64,000 bases of DNA, from the NCBI GenBank assembly GCA_031550125.1, contig JAVBOW010000003.1, forward strand, positions 1-64,000, given 5' to 3'. Positions within the stretch are counted from its first letter, which is position 1; each line of letters opens with the position of its first letter. The position numbers were made by a program, and so were the translations under genes. The DNA is from JAVBOW01 sp031550125. Lineage in GTDB: Bacteria; Bacteroidota; Bacteroidia; Bacteroidales; Rikenellaceae. Positions 15,715 to 25,190 of the stretch are shown one piece after another. Under the pieces are notes generated by a model. That model was given only the letters and a program-made list of their open reading frames with translations. It ran no database searches and was not told the DNA's origin.

Positions 15715-17790
15715 ATGTCAAAACCATACTATTTTAACCCAAACACGCTTCGTACCATGATCAGGAACATGCTGTGCATTCTGGCCTTTGGCTTACCCCT
15801 GGCTGCGGCGGCCGACAGGATCGAGACGGTGGCCCGTCCCGGGACCGCGTCCGCCAACTCACACTATGTAAGTAATAAGGCCCCGCTCGCACCCCAGTAT
15901 TTCATAAAACTTCCGTCGGGAAGCATAACTCCGGCGGGATGGGCCGGCCGCCAGCTCGAACTCCAGAGGGAGGGGCTTAACGGCCACCTGGGCGAGATAA
16001 GCTCTTGGCTCGAAAAGGACGACAACGCATGGCTCAAGACCGGCGGCCAGTACGGCTGGGAAGAGGTACCCTATTGGCTCCGCGGTTACAGCACCATGGG
16101 TTACCTTTTTGGCGACAAGCACATCCTGGCCGAGAGCCGCGTGTGGATAGAGGGAATATTGTCGAGCCAGAGGCCCGACGGGTTCTTCGGGCCAGAAACC
16201 GTCCGCAAGAGCCGCCGCAGCGAGAAACCTACCGTGGACCTGTGGGGCAATATGCTTGCCTTGTGGATTTTACAAAACTATTACGAATACACAGGCGATA
16301 AGCGCGTCATCGACCTTATGACGCGCTACTTCCAATGGCAGTTGGCCCTGCCCGACGACAAACTGCTCGAGGACTATTGGGAAAACAGCCGGGGAGGCGA
16401 TAACCTGTGGAGCGTCATATGGCTCTACAACCGCACGGGCGATAAATTCCTGTTGGACCTGGCCGAAAAGATACACCGCAACACCGCCGATTGGACCCTC
16501 TCCACCCAGCTTCCCAACTGGCACAACGTCAACGTGGCGCAGTGCTTCCGTGAGCCGGCCACCTACTACCTTGTCAATAAAGATCCCGGTATGCTCCGCG
16601 CGAGCTACAACGTGCAGAGCCTCATACGCCGCGCCTTCGGGCAGGTTCCGGGAGGCATGTTCGGCGCGGACGAGAACGCCAGGATAGGCTTCTTCGACCC
16701 GCGCCAGGGAACGGAGACATGCGGCTTCGTGGAGCAGATAATATCGGACAACATAATGCTCCAGATAACCGGCGACCCCGCATGGGCCGAAAACTGCGAA
16801 GACGTGGCCTTCAACTCATTCCCGGCCGCCTTTATGCCGGACTACAAGGCTTTGCGCTATCTTACCTGCCCGAATATGGCCATAAGCGATTCGCTCAACC
16901 ACGCCCCCGGCATCGACAACCGCGGTCCCTTTCTTGCCATGAATCCTTTCAGCAGCCGCTGCTGCCAGCATAACCACGGTGCGGGGTGGCCATATTACAT
17001 CGAACACCTGATAATGGCAACCCCCGACGACGGCCTGGCCGCGGCGGTATACAGCGCGTGCAGCGCCAAAGCCAAAGTGGGTGCCGGCGTGGAGGTGACC
17101 CTTGCCGAGGAGGGCAACTATCCTTTCGAGGAGGCCGTGCGTTTCAGGCTCTCCACCCCTAAAGCCGTCGAATTTCCCCTCTATCTGCGTATTCCTTCGT
17201 GGTGCGCCGGCGCTTCGGTCTCTGTCAACGGGCAGAAGGCCGCCGCCACCCTCACGCCGGGTAAATACGTACGCATAGAGCGCACGTGGAAAAACGGCGA
17301 CCGTGTGGAGCTGTCGTTGCCCATGAAGCTCTCCACCCGCTCCTGGGCGGTCAATAAGAACAGCGTCAGCGTCGATTACGGCCCGCTCACCCTTTCGCTC
17401 AGGATAGAGGAGAAATACGAAATGTTCGACAGCCGGGGAGGAGCCATTCGCGATTCCAAATGGCAGAAAGGGGCGGATCCGCAAAAGTGGCCGGCCTACC
17501 AGATACTGCCGGCCTCGCCGTGGAACTATGCGCTGGTAACCTCCGTAACCCCCGTGCTGGAGCGTCGCCCATGGCCCGCCGACAACAACCCCTTCACGGT
17601 ACAGAACTCGCCCCTGGTGTTCAGCGCCAAAGGCCGCCGGGTACCGTCTTGGACTATAGACCGATATGGCCTTTGCGACGTTTTGCCCTACGATTCCGAT
17701 CCCAGGGCCGACGCGGTGGAGGATATAAAACTTATTCCGATGGGGGCCGCCCGCCTGCGCATATCGGCGTTTCCCCAGGCGGCCGAATAG
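15715..17790 (+). CDS. Glycoside hydrolase family 127-like (DUF1680) secreted glycosidase
   Basis: A 691-residue protein with an (alpha/alpha)6-type helical domain followed by beta-sandwiches. GH127 beta-L-arabinofuranosidases use a cysteine nucleophile on a zinc site. The equivalents are visible here: E334 and C336 in GTETCGF and the pair C416-C417 in SRCCQHN; E320 is a candidate acid/base. A signal peptide is clear if translation starts at the internal ATG at 15757 (MIRNMLCILAFGLPLAAAA); the ATG at 15715 adds 14 polar residues. Substrate is a guess, probably beta-L-arabinofuranosides or a related plant or host glycan. No SusC/D pair is near, so it is not in a polysaccharide-utilisation locus. 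Confidence 0.85.
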   Translation: MSKPYYFNPNTLRTMIRNMLCILAFGLPLAAAADRIETVARPGTASANSHYVSNKAPLAPQYFIKLPSGSITPAGWAGRQLELQREGLNGHLGEISSWLEKDDNAWLKTGGQYGWEEVPYWLRGYSTMGYLFGDKHILAESRVWIEGILSSQRPDGFFGPETVRKSRRSEKPTVDLWGNMLALWILQNYYEYTGDKRVIDLMTRYFQWQLALPDDKLLEDYWENSRGGDNLWSVIWLYNRTGDKFLLDLAEKIHRNTADWTLSTQLPNWHNVNVAQCFREPATYYLVNKDPGMLRASYNVQSLIRRAFGQVPGGMFGADENARIGFFDPRQGTETCGFVEQIISDNIMLQITGDPAWAENCEDVAFNSFPAAFMPDYKALRYLTCPNMAISDSLNHAPGIDNRGPFLAMNPFSSRCCQHNHGAGWPYYIEHLIMATPDDGLAAAVYSACSAKAKVGAGVEVTLAEEGNYPFEEAVRFRLSTPKAVEFPLYLRIPSWCAGASVSVNGQKAAATLTPGKYVRIERTWKNGDRVELSLPMKLSTRSWAVNKNSVSVDYGPLTLSLRIEEKYEMFDSRGGAIRDSKWQKGADPQKWPAYQILPASPWNYALVTSVTPVLERRPWPADNNPFTVQNSPLVFSAKGRRVPSWTIDRYGLCDVLPYDSDPRADAVEDIKLIPMGAARLRISAFPQAAE

Positions 17791-17813
17791 CGGCAAACCG
17801 GATCCCGGACTGT

Positions 17814-17860
17814 CAAAAATGCGGAAGTTTCGCCGGCCAGGCGAAACTTCCGCATTTTTG
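17814..17860. terminator. Bidirectional terminator between convergent genes
   Basis: A 21-bp perfect stem (17814-17834 with 17840-17860) and a 5-base loop, with five T at the 3' side on both strands. It serves the GH127-like gene on plus and recJ on minus. Confidence 0.9.
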
Positions 17861-17874
17861 CGTCGTATGGATTA

Positions 17875-19635
17875 TCATAGGTTTATCTTGATATCCTTTA
17901 TCCTTAGCTGAGGCGTGGTGACGCCCCTGTAGTGGTTCTCCACTATGGTATAGCAGACGTCTATTGGCCTGCCGCCCCTTATCCATTCGTAGTGCGCGGG
18001 CTGCTGGAACGCTATCGCGCCTATGGTGGTGTTTGGTTTTTCCCTTTGCGTGAGGTCCATCCTCAGGTGTTCCATTTCGGCGCCCACGAGTTTGGCGTCG
18101 CCCCTGTTGCTCACGCCGCAGGTCATGAATACGGGAGCGGTGTTGCCAGGCCCGAAGGGCTGGAAACGGCACAGGGCTTCGCGGAATTCGGGCGTTATGT
18201 CGCTCAGCAGGAGTTTGGAATCTATCTCGACCTGCGGGACGAGCATCTGCGGATCGATATTCTTATCCACATACTCGTGGAAGCGCCGCGTGAATTCGGC
18301 TACGTTCTCGGGTTTCATCGTCAGGCCTGCGGCGTACATGTGTCCCCCGAAGTTTTCCAGGAGATCGGCGCACGATTCGACGGCCTGGTAGAGGTCGAAG
18401 CCCGGCACGCTGCGGGCCGACCCCGTGGCGAAGCCGTTGCTCATTGTAAGCACAACCGTGGGGCGGTAGTAGGTCTCGATGAGGCGCGAAGCCACTATCC
18501 CCACTATCCCCTTCATCCAGTTAGGATTGTATATTACCGTACTCTTTAGCGACTTAAGCTCGGGATGGCTTTCGATGTAGTCGTGGGCCTGCTGTGTTAT
18601 GGTGCGGTCTATGTTCTTACGGTCCTGGTTGTAGGTGTCTATCTGGCTTCCGAACTCTTCGGCGGCCATTTCGTTGCGTTCCACGAGCAGGTTTACCGCC
18701 GAGTGGCCTCCCGAGGGGGCGCTGTTGATGTCGTCGGCGTCGACGGCCATGCGTCCGGCGGCGTTTATCCTCGGGCCGATCTTGAAGACAATGTCGTCGA
18801 TGGTTATCCAATGCTCTTCCAGACCGCATATTTTGATTATCGACAGCAGTCCCTTGCGTGGGCGCTCGTTGAGTTTTTTAAGGCCGTAATGGGCCATTAT
18901 GCGGTTTTCGCCGGTAAGGGGAACTATGTCGGAGGCTATACTGACGACAACGAGGTCTAACAGGCGCTCCACTTCACTGAAAGGCAATCCGTTGACCTGG
19001 CAGTAAGCCTGCACCAGCTTCAGCCCCACGCCGCAGCCTGAGAGTTCCTTGAAAGGATATTCGCAGTCGGCTCTTTTGGGATCGAGTACGGCTACGGCGT
19101 CGGGGATGGCGTCGCCCGGCAGATGATGGTCGCAGATTATGAAATCTATGCCCTTGCTTTTGGCGTAAGCCACTTTTTCTGTGGCTTTTATGCCGCAGTC
19201 GAGGGTTATTATCAACGATATGCCTTTCGAGGCTGCGTAGTCTATAGCCTTCATCGATACCCCGTAGCCCTCGGTGTAACGGTCGGGGATATAGAACCGC
19301 AGGTTTTCGTGGCCCAGGCGGCGCAGGAAAATATACACGAGCGCCACCGCCGTTGTGCCGTCCACGTCGTAGTCGCCGTAGACCATTATCTTCTCTCCGG
19401 CCTTTACCGCGCGTCCCACGCGTTCTACGGCCTGGCCCATGTCCTTCATCAGGAAGGGGTCGTGCAGATCTTCCAGTTTCGGATTGAAAAAGCGCCCGGC
19501 CTCATCAGCCGCATCTATGCCTCGCTGTATTAGCAGGTTGGCGAGGACGGGCGAAAGGCCCGTCTCAAGGCCCAACGCGGCTGCCCGCTCCGGGTCGGCC
19601 TGTGGCCTGATGACCCATTTCTTTGCTACTGCCAT
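17875..19635 (-). CDS. recJ: Single-stranded-DNA-specific exonuclease RecJ
   Basis: RecJ degrades single-stranded DNA 5' to 3' in recombination and repair. The 586-residue protein has the DHH-family motifs: GDYDVDGTTA (about 87-96), CDHHLPGDA (about 164) and GCGVGLKL, then the DHHA1 region with FGGHMYAAGLTM and a C-terminal OB fold. Length is normal. The ATG at 19635 sits inside the lipB frame, so the two genes overlap by 71 bp in different frames. Confidence 0.96.
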   Translation of the reverse strand: MAVAKKWVIRPQADPERAAALGLETGLSPVLANLLIQRGIDAADEAGRFFNPKLEDLHDPFLMKDMGQAVERVGRAVKAGEKIMVYGDYDVDGTTAVALVYIFLRRLGHENLRFYIPDRYTEGYGVSMKAIDYAASKGISLIITLDCGIKATEKVAYAKSKGIDFIICDHHLPGDAIPDAVAVLDPKRADCEYPFKELSGCGVGLKLVQAYCQVNGLPFSEVERLLDLVVVSIASDIVPLTGENRIMAHYGLKKLNERPRKGLLSIIKICGLEEHWITIDDIVFKIGPRINAAGRMAVDADDINSAPSGGHSAVNLLVERNEMAAEEFGSQIDTYNQDRKNIDRTITQQAHDYIESHPELKSLKSTVIYNPNWMKGIVGIVASRLIETYYRPTVVLTMSNGFATGSARSVPGFDLYQAVESCADLLENFGGHMYAAGLTMKPENVAEFTRRFHEYVDKNIDPQMLVPQVEIDSKLLLSDITPEFREALCRFQPFGPGNTAPVFMTCGVSNRGDAKLVGAEMEHLRMDLTQREKPNTTIGAIAFQQPAHYEWIRGGRPIDVCYTIVENHYRGVTTPQLRIKDIKINL

Positions 19636-20290
19636 GTTTTTTTATTATTTTAATATTCATAATCTCAGCAATGCGGGCCGCAAGCAACCCTTTGGCGCGC
19701 TCCATATCCTGCGGCGCGCGCAGTTCCCTCTCCATCGAGGTCACCCCGCGATCGGTAAACCCGCAGGGGTTGATCCAGGCGAAATAGCCCAGGTCGGTGT
19801 TGACGTTGAGCGCCAGGCCGTGCATGGTCACATAACGCGACGCGCGCACGCCTATGGCGCATATTTTGCGTTTCGGGCCTTCGAGCCACACTCCTGTGGC
19901 TCCGGCGTCGCGCCCGGCGGCTATGTCGTAATCGCCCAGCATGCCTATGACGGCTTCCTCAAGGGCGTGTATATACTCTTTCAGCCCCAAACCCAGCTTA
20001 CCCAGGTCGAGTATGGGATAGGCCACTATCTGCCCCGGACCGTGGTACGTTATGTCGCCGCCGCGGTCGGTGCGGTGGCACGAGGCGTTTATCTTTTTCA
20101 GGAATCCCTCGTCTACGAGCATGTTGGCGGCGTTGGCGTTGCGCCCCAGCGTGTAAACGTGCGGATGCTCGCACATGAGCAGGCATTGCTCCCCGCCGCC
20201 CGAGGAAAGGGCGTCGAAACATTCCCTCTGCACTGCCAGCGCCTCGGCGTAGTCCATCGTACCCAAATCCCTATAGATAACGCTCTCCAT
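19565..20290 (-). CDS. lipB: Octanoyltransferase LipB
   Basis: LipB moves octanoyl from ACP to the lipoyl domains of 2-oxoacid dehydrogenases and GcvH. The 241-residue protein shows RGGDITYHGPGQ, the catalytic lysine block KICAIGVR, MHGLALNVN, and the catalytic cysteine in NPCGF. The last 24 residues or so are unlike LipB and are coded by bases that also encode the start of recJ. The ORF may simply read on because no stop occurs sooner. It lies 7 bp after lipA, and LipA would finish the lipoyl group. Confidence 0.95.
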   Translation of the reverse strand: MESVIYRDLGTMDYAEALAVQRECFDALSSGGGEQCLLMCEHPHVYTLGRNANAANMLVDEGFLKKINASCHRTDRGGDITYHGPGQIVAYPILDLGKLGLGLKEYIHALEEAVIGMLGDYDIAAGRDAGATGVWLEGPKRKICAIGVRASRYVTMHGLALNVNTDLGYFAWINPCGFTDRGVTSMERELRAPQDMERAKGLLAARIAEIMNIKIIKKHGSSKEMGHQATGRPGAGSRVGP

Positions 20291-20297
20291 GTCCGGC

Positions 20298-21185
20298 TTA
20301 TTTTACCTCGTTCTTACAATGTTCCAAAGCCTCCGCCGCCCTGTACGACGATCGCACCAGGGGTCCCGAGGCCGCATGGAGGAAACCGCGCGCAAGGGCC
20401 TGCACACGGTAGTATTCGAACATTTCGGGCGTGACGTATTCTTCCACCTCGGCATGGCGGAGCGACGGGCGCAGATATTGTCCCAGGGTGACTATGCGGC
20501 AGCCGGCGGCCCTCAGGTCGTCCAGCGTCCGCAGCACCTCTTCCTCCGTTTCCCCCAGTCCCAGCATCAGGCCGCTTTTGGCTATAACTCCGCGCGAGGA
20601 GATGTGGGCTATGGTTCCGAGCGACGTCTCGTAACGCGCCCTGCTGCGTATGCCCGGCGTGAGGCGGCGGACGGTCTCCACGTTATGCCCCACCACGTCG
20701 GCTCCCGCCTCCAGGACGATGTCCAGAAGGTCGGCCCTGCCGTCCATGTCGGGGATAAGAAGTTCTACTGTCGTTTCGGGATTCTCACTTTTGACGGCCT
20801 TTACCGTGGCGGCCCAATGTCCGGCTCCGCCGTCGGGCAGGTCGTCCCGCGTGACCGAGGTGATCACGGCGTGCCGAAGCCCCATAGAGCGCACCGACTG
20901 TGCGACCCTGCGGGGTTCGTCTGCATCGATAGGTAATCCTCCGCCCGTGGCTGTGGCGCAAAAACGACATGACCGGGTACATACATCACCCAAAATCATA
21001 AACGTGGCCGTGCGCCTGCCCCAGCAATCCGACTGGTTGGGACAACGCCCGCTCACGCATATGGTGTGCAGGGCATTGCGCCGTAAAATGCCGCCTACCT
21101 CGGCGCAATCGGCGCCCGAAGGTAATGCGGCCTTCAGCCAATCGGGTTTTCTATGTGAGTTTACCTTGTCATAGACTTTAGGCAT
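20298..21185 (-). CDS. lipA: Lipoyl synthase LipA
   Basis: A radical-SAM enzyme that inserts two sulfurs into protein-bound octanoyl chains. Both iron-sulfur cluster motifs are intact in this 295-residue protein: auxiliary CX4CX5C (C43, C48, C54) and radical-SAM CX3CX2C (C69, C73, C76). The C-terminal RSSYRA block, whose serine is a ligand of the auxiliary cluster, is also present. It is first in the lipA-lipB-recJ operon, with a good promoter at 21215-21246. Confidence 0.97.
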   Translation of the reverse strand: MPKVYDKVNSHRKPDWLKAALPSGADCAEVGGILRRNALHTICVSGRCPNQSDCWGRRTATFMILGDVCTRSCRFCATATGGGLPIDADEPRRVAQSVRSMGLRHAVITSVTRDDLPDGGAGHWAATVKAVKSENPETTVELLIPDMDGRADLLDIVLEAGADVVGHNVETVRRLTPGIRSRARYETSLGTIAHISSRGVIAKSGLMLGLGETEEEVLRTLDDLRAAGCRIVTLGQYLRPSLRHAEVEEYVTPEMFEYYRVQALARGFLHAASGPLVRSSYRAAEALEHCKNEVK

Positions 21186-21214
21186 TCAGTGAGTTTATAA
21201 TTTTCCAATTGAGA

Positions 21215-21246
21215 CAAAAGTACACCTTTTTGTCAAAATAGGCAAA
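21215..21246 (-). promoter_or_regulatory. Promoter of lipA-lipB-recJ
   Basis: On the minus strand, TTTG (21243-21246), a 20-bp spacer and TACTTTTG (21215-21222), an exact match to TTTG/TAnnTTTG. The predicted start is about 22 nt before the lipA ATG. Confidence 0.7.
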
Positions 21247-21459
21247 TCGCGGAACGCTATGTTGCCCTGCGGTCGGCCCGGCGCATCGCCGCGACCATGC
21301 AATAATTTATACAGCAGATATATACGTGTGAATATTATTTCAAAAAACTTCGGGTGGATTTTTCATGGCCGCCATTACGCGAACCAGCCCGGTTCGAAAG
21401 GGAACCGGGCCGGCAGGCGGTGCTTGGCCGCGCCTGGAACACAGGCGCCGGAGATGGTT

Positions 21460-24186
21460 TTACTCTTGCTTCAAAGCTGCGTGTGCCGCAGCCAGGCGTG
21501 CGATAGGTACGCGGAAGGGCGAGCAGGATACGTAGTTGAGTCCTGCGTAATGGCAGAACTCCACCGACGACGGTTCGCCGCCGTGTTCGCCGCAGATGCC
21601 GCATTTAAGCTCGGGGCGTACGCCGCGGCCTTTGAATACGGCCTCGCGGATAAGCTGTCCCACACCTTTCACGTCGAGTATCTGGAAGGGGTCTTTCTTG
21701 AGAATGCCTTTTTCCAGGTATATGGGCAGGAACTTCGAAATATCGTCGCGCGAGAAGCCCAGCGTCATCTGGGTTAAGTCGTTGGTTCCGAAGGAGAAAA
21801 ATTCGGCCACTTCGGCTATCTCGTTGGCGGTGACGGCCGCGCGCGGCACCTCTATCATCGTGCCAACCATATACTCGATCATCTCGTTGCGCTCGGCGAA
21901 TACGGCTCCGGCTATGGTGTCGATGATCTTTTTCTGATATTTTAGCTCCTTGTGGTTGCCTACCAGCGGCACCATTATCTCCACGCTCACCGGAACTCCG
22001 CGTTTGCGGATGTTGAGGGCGGCCTCGATGATGGCACGGGTCTGCATTTCGGTGATCTCGGGGTAGGTGTTGCCCAAGCGGCATCCGCGGTGTCCGAGCA
22101 TGGGGTTGAACTCGTGCAGCGACTCAACCTTGGCTTTGATCTTCTCGTAGCTTACGCCCATCTCTTTTGCCATTTCGCGCTGCTCCTTCTCTTCGTGGGG
22201 AACGAATTCGTGGAGGGGCGGGTCGAGGAGGCGTACGGTTACGGGATGGCCGGCCATAACTTCGAAAATTCCTTCGAAGTCGCCCCTTTGTATCGGGAGG
22301 AGTTTGGACAGGGCCACGCGGCGACCTTTCTCGTCGTCGGCCAGGATCATCTCGCGGACGGCTTTGATGCGGTCGCCCTCGAAGAACATGTGTTCCGTGC
22401 GGCAGAGTCCTATACCCTGCGCGCCGAACGACATGGCCACTTTGGCGTCGTTGGGGGTATCGGCGTTGGTGCGTACTTTCAGGTGGGCGTATTTGCTCGC
22501 CATCTCCATCAATTTGGCGAAATCGCCGCTCAATTCCGCCTCCCTGGTGGCTACCTCGCCGAGGTAAACCTCGCCGGTGGATCCGTTGAGGGAGATCCAG
22601 TCGCCCTCTTTGACCACCGTGCCGCCGATGGTCATCGTGCGGGCTTTGTAGTCGATGACTATCTCTCCTGCGCCGGACACGCAGCATTTGCCCATGCCGC
22701 GGGCAACCACGGCGGCGTGGGAGGTCATACCTCCGCGCGCGGTGAGGATACCCTGCGAAACGAACATGCCCTTAAGGTCTTCGGGAGAGGTCTCTATGCG
22801 GATAAGGATGGGTTTCTTGCCGTCCGTAGCCCATTTTTCGGCGTCTTCGGCGAAGAAGACGGCCTGGCCTGTGGCTGCGCCGGGCGATGCGGGAAGGCCC
22901 TTGGTGAGGACTTTGGCGTTCTTCATGGCGGCCTTGTCGAAAACGGGGTGGAGGAGTTCGTCCAGTTTGCCTGGTTCGCAACGCAGCACCGCCGTCTGCT
23001 CGTCTATCATTTTCTGATCGGCCATATCCATGGCTATCTTCACCATCGCCGCGCCGGTACGTTTCCCGCTGCGGGTTTGCAGCATCCAGAGTTTGCCGTC
23101 CTGGATGGTGAATTCGATATCCTGCATGTCGGTGAAGTAATCCTCGAGTTTCTGCTGGGTGGCGTTGAGGTCGGCGTAAACTTCTGGCATAACCTCTTCG
23201 AGCGAGGGGTATTTGGTTTTGCGATCCTCTTCGCTCACGTTTTGCGCTTTGGCCCAGCGGCGCGAACCCTCCAGGGTTATCTGCTGCGGGGTGCGTATTC
23301 CGGCCACCACGTCCTCGCCCTGCGCGTTGACGAGGTATTCGCCGTTGAATATGTCTTCGCCGGTGGCGGCGTCGCGGGTGAAGGCCACGCCCGTAGCCGA
23401 GGCGTCGCCCATGTTGCCGAACACCATGGCCTGAACGTTGACGGCCGTACCCCACTCGGCGGGTATGTTGTTGAGTTTACGGTAGAGGATGGCGCGGTCG
23501 TTCATCCACGAGCTGAATACGGCGCATACGGCGCCCCAGAGTTGCTCCCAGGGGTCGATCGGGAAATCGCGACCGGTCTTATCCTTAACCGCCTTCTTGA
23601 AGAGGGTTACGAGTTCCTTGAGGTCTTCGGTCGTAAGGTCGTTGTCGTTCTTCACGCCGCGTTTTGCCTTCAGGTGGTCCATGATCTCCTCGAAGGGATC
23701 GTGGTCTTCTTTCTTTTCGGGTTTGAGGCCCATCACCACGTCGCCGTACATCTGTATGAAGCGGCGGTAGGAGTCCCATGCGAAGCGGGGGTTGCCCGTG
23801 CGTTTGGTTATGCCGTCCACGGCTTTGTCGTTAAGGCCCAGGTTGAGGATGGTGTCCATCATGCCGGGCATGGAGGCCCTTGCGCCCGAGCGCACCGACA
23901 CGAGCAGCGGGTTGCTGTCCGAGCCGAATTGAGCGCCGGTAAGTTCTTCCATCTGTTTGATGGCCTTCTCCACTTCGGGGCGCACCAGGTCTATCACTCC
24001 CTGCTGGCCGTGCTGGTAGAATTCGGCGCACACTTCTGTCGTGATGGTGAATCCCGGAGGTACGGGAATGCCTATCAGGTTCATTTCCGCCAGGTTGGCG
24101 CCTTTGCCTCCGAGCAGTTCTTTCATTTTGCCGTTACCTTCGGCCTGTTTGTTGCCAAAGGTATAGACTCTCTTTTGGTTGGACAT
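21460..24186 (-). CDS. ppdK: Pyruvate, phosphate dikinase
   Basis: PpdK interconverts pyruvate + ATP + Pi and PEP + AMP + PPi. The 908-residue protein has an N-terminal ATP-grasp domain (GGKGANLAEM near residue 27), the phosphohistidine swivel domain with GGMTSHAAVVARGMGKCC, and the C-terminal PEP/pyruvate barrel with FGTNDLTQMTLG and the catalytic cysteine in CGICGEHGGEP. It is complete and stands alone. In anaerobic Bacteroidales it usually acts in PPi-linked glycolysis. The minus-strand element CAAAGATA (24225-24232) reads TATCTTTG, a good -7 box. Confidence 0.98.
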   Translation of the reverse strand: MSNQKRVYTFGNKQAEGNGKMKELLGGKGANLAEMNLIGIPVPPGFTITTEVCAEFYQHGQQGVIDLVRPEVEKAIKQMEELTGAQFGSDSNPLLVSVRSGARASMPGMMDTILNLGLNDKAVDGITKRTGNPRFAWDSYRRFIQMYGDVVMGLKPEKKEDHDPFEEIMDHLKAKRGVKNDNDLTTEDLKELVTLFKKAVKDKTGRDFPIDPWEQLWGAVCAVFSSWMNDRAILYRKLNNIPAEWGTAVNVQAMVFGNMGDASATGVAFTRDAATGEDIFNGEYLVNAQGEDVVAGIRTPQQITLEGSRRWAKAQNVSEEDRKTKYPSLEEVMPEVYADLNATQQKLEDYFTDMQDIEFTIQDGKLWMLQTRSGKRTGAAMVKIAMDMADQKMIDEQTAVLRCEPGKLDELLHPVFDKAAMKNAKVLTKGLPASPGAATGQAVFFAEDAEKWATDGKKPILIRIETSPEDLKGMFVSQGILTARGGMTSHAAVVARGMGKCCVSGAGEIVIDYKARTMTIGGTVVKEGDWISLNGSTGEVYLGEVATREAELSGDFAKLMEMASKYAHLKVRTNADTPNDAKVAMSFGAQGIGLCRTEHMFFEGDRIKAVREMILADDEKGRRVALSKLLPIQRGDFEGIFEVMAGHPVTVRLLDPPLHEFVPHEEKEQREMAKEMGVSYEKIKAKVESLHEFNPMLGHRGCRLGNTYPEITEMQTRAIIEAALNIRKRGVPVSVEIMVPLVGNHKELKYQKKIIDTIAGAVFAERNEMIEYMVGTMIEVPRAAVTANEIAEVAEFFSFGTNDLTQMTLGFSRDDISKFLPIYLEKGILKKDPFQILDVKGVGQLIREAVFKGRGVRPELKCGICGEHGGEPSSVEFCHYAGLNYVSCSPFRVPIARLAAAHAALKQE

Positions 24187-24224
24187 AAAAAAGGTATTTT
24201 GAGGTTGTAATTGTCGCTAAGAGG

Positions 24225-24232
24225 CAAAGATA
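24225..24232 (-). promoter_or_regulatory. -7 box of ppdK
   Basis: The minus strand reads TATCTTTG, an exact TAnnTTTG, 38 bp before the ATG. An imperfect ATTG (24255-24258) stands 22 bp further upstream as a weak -33 box. Confidence 0.5.
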
Positions 24233-24248
24233 TTAATTTTTCGCAGAA

Positions 24249-25190
24249 TTAGGGCAATTTTTCAAAAGAGAAATACACCCGTACGGGAAGATGGTCGCTG
24301 AATCCTCCCGTATACCTCCCCTGCGAGAATGTCCTGAGCGGATGGCCCGTTTGTCCCGAGAGCATATAGTCGCGGACGAATATCCCGCACGAGCTGTATC
24401 TCAAGCCGTCTCCATCCTGGAAGGATGCGGGGATGATTATCTGGTCGAAAAGCAGCCTGCGGCCGTCGCGGGCGTATGTACCCGCTCCTTTTTTCGCTTC
24501 GGCGGAGAAAGGTTGCCACAGGGGCGCGGAGGAACCGCCCATGGTGCGCAGCATAACCGGGTCTGACGGCGCGGCGTTCATGTCGCCCATTATCACGGGA
24601 CGCGCCGCCGGATCGGCCGCGCACAGCGAGTCGACGAACGAGAGCAGCGAGCGGAAAGCCCTTTCGCGCACGCCGGCGTCGTTGAGCATCGACGGCATGT
24701 GGACCACCACGATATCCACCCTGTGTCCGGCCAGCAGCCCTTTTACGTACAGAAAGCCGCGCCCCGCCGCAGAAGGGACGATACGCGGTTTGCCGGGGAA
24801 GAATACGTCGCCTTTGTACAACAGCGCCTGCTCTATGCCCCGGGGGTCGTTGTCCGTCAGGTGTATGTAGGCGTAATCGGTTTTGAGGGCGCAGACCAGG
24901 TCGCGCAGAACCGCTTCGTTCTCCACTTCGGCCAACCCCGCAATGTCGGCGGACATGTCGTCCAATACCCGCGCTACGTTGGCTATTTTGGCGCGATAAC
25001 GCCCCGTATCCCATCGGTTGGTTCCTTTAGGGGTGAATTCGGCGTCTCCGGCGAGCGGATTCGGGACGGTATCGAAGAGGTTCTCGACGTTATAGAAACC
25101 CACCGACACCCGCCCCCGCCCTGAGGCGGGGAAAGACGCTGCGGCGATCCCGGAGAGTATCAGGATTATTGCGAGCGGTATTTTTTTCAA
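24249..25190 (-). CDS. Secreted endonuclease/exonuclease/phosphatase-family protein
   Basis: A 313-residue protein with a signal peptide (MKKIPLAIILILSGIAAASF) and an EEP fold. The metal/catalytic blocks are visible: YNVENLF, GLAEVENE, GDMNAAPSDP and the C-terminal SDHLPVRVYF (catalytic His). The family includes DNases, sphingomyelinases and inositol phosphatases, so the substrate is open. It is the last gene of the GH2-wbqC operon and overlaps the WbqC-like gene by four bases (ATGA). Confidence 0.88.
   Translation of the reverse strand: MKKIPLAIILILSGIAAASFPASGRGRVSVGFYNVENLFDTVPNPLAGDAEFTPKGTNRWDTGRYRAKIANVARVLDDMSADIAGLAEVENEAVLRDLVCALKTDYAYIHLTDNDPRGIEQALLYKGDVFFPGKPRIVPSAAGRGFLYVKGLLAGHRVDIVVVHMPSMLNDAGVRERAFRSLLSFVDSLCAADPAARPVIMGDMNAAPSDPVMLRTMGGSSAPLWQPFSAEAKKGAGTYARDGRRLLFDQIIIPASFQDGDGLRYSSCGIFVRDYMLSGQTGHPLRTFSQGRYTGGFSDHLPVRVYFSFEKLP

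Noticed and set aside
21387..21410. GC-rich hairpin (GCCCGGTTC/GAACCGGGC) downstream of ppdK
   Set aside because: It could help end ppdK, but there is no T run next to it on the minus strand; I did not list it as a terminator.
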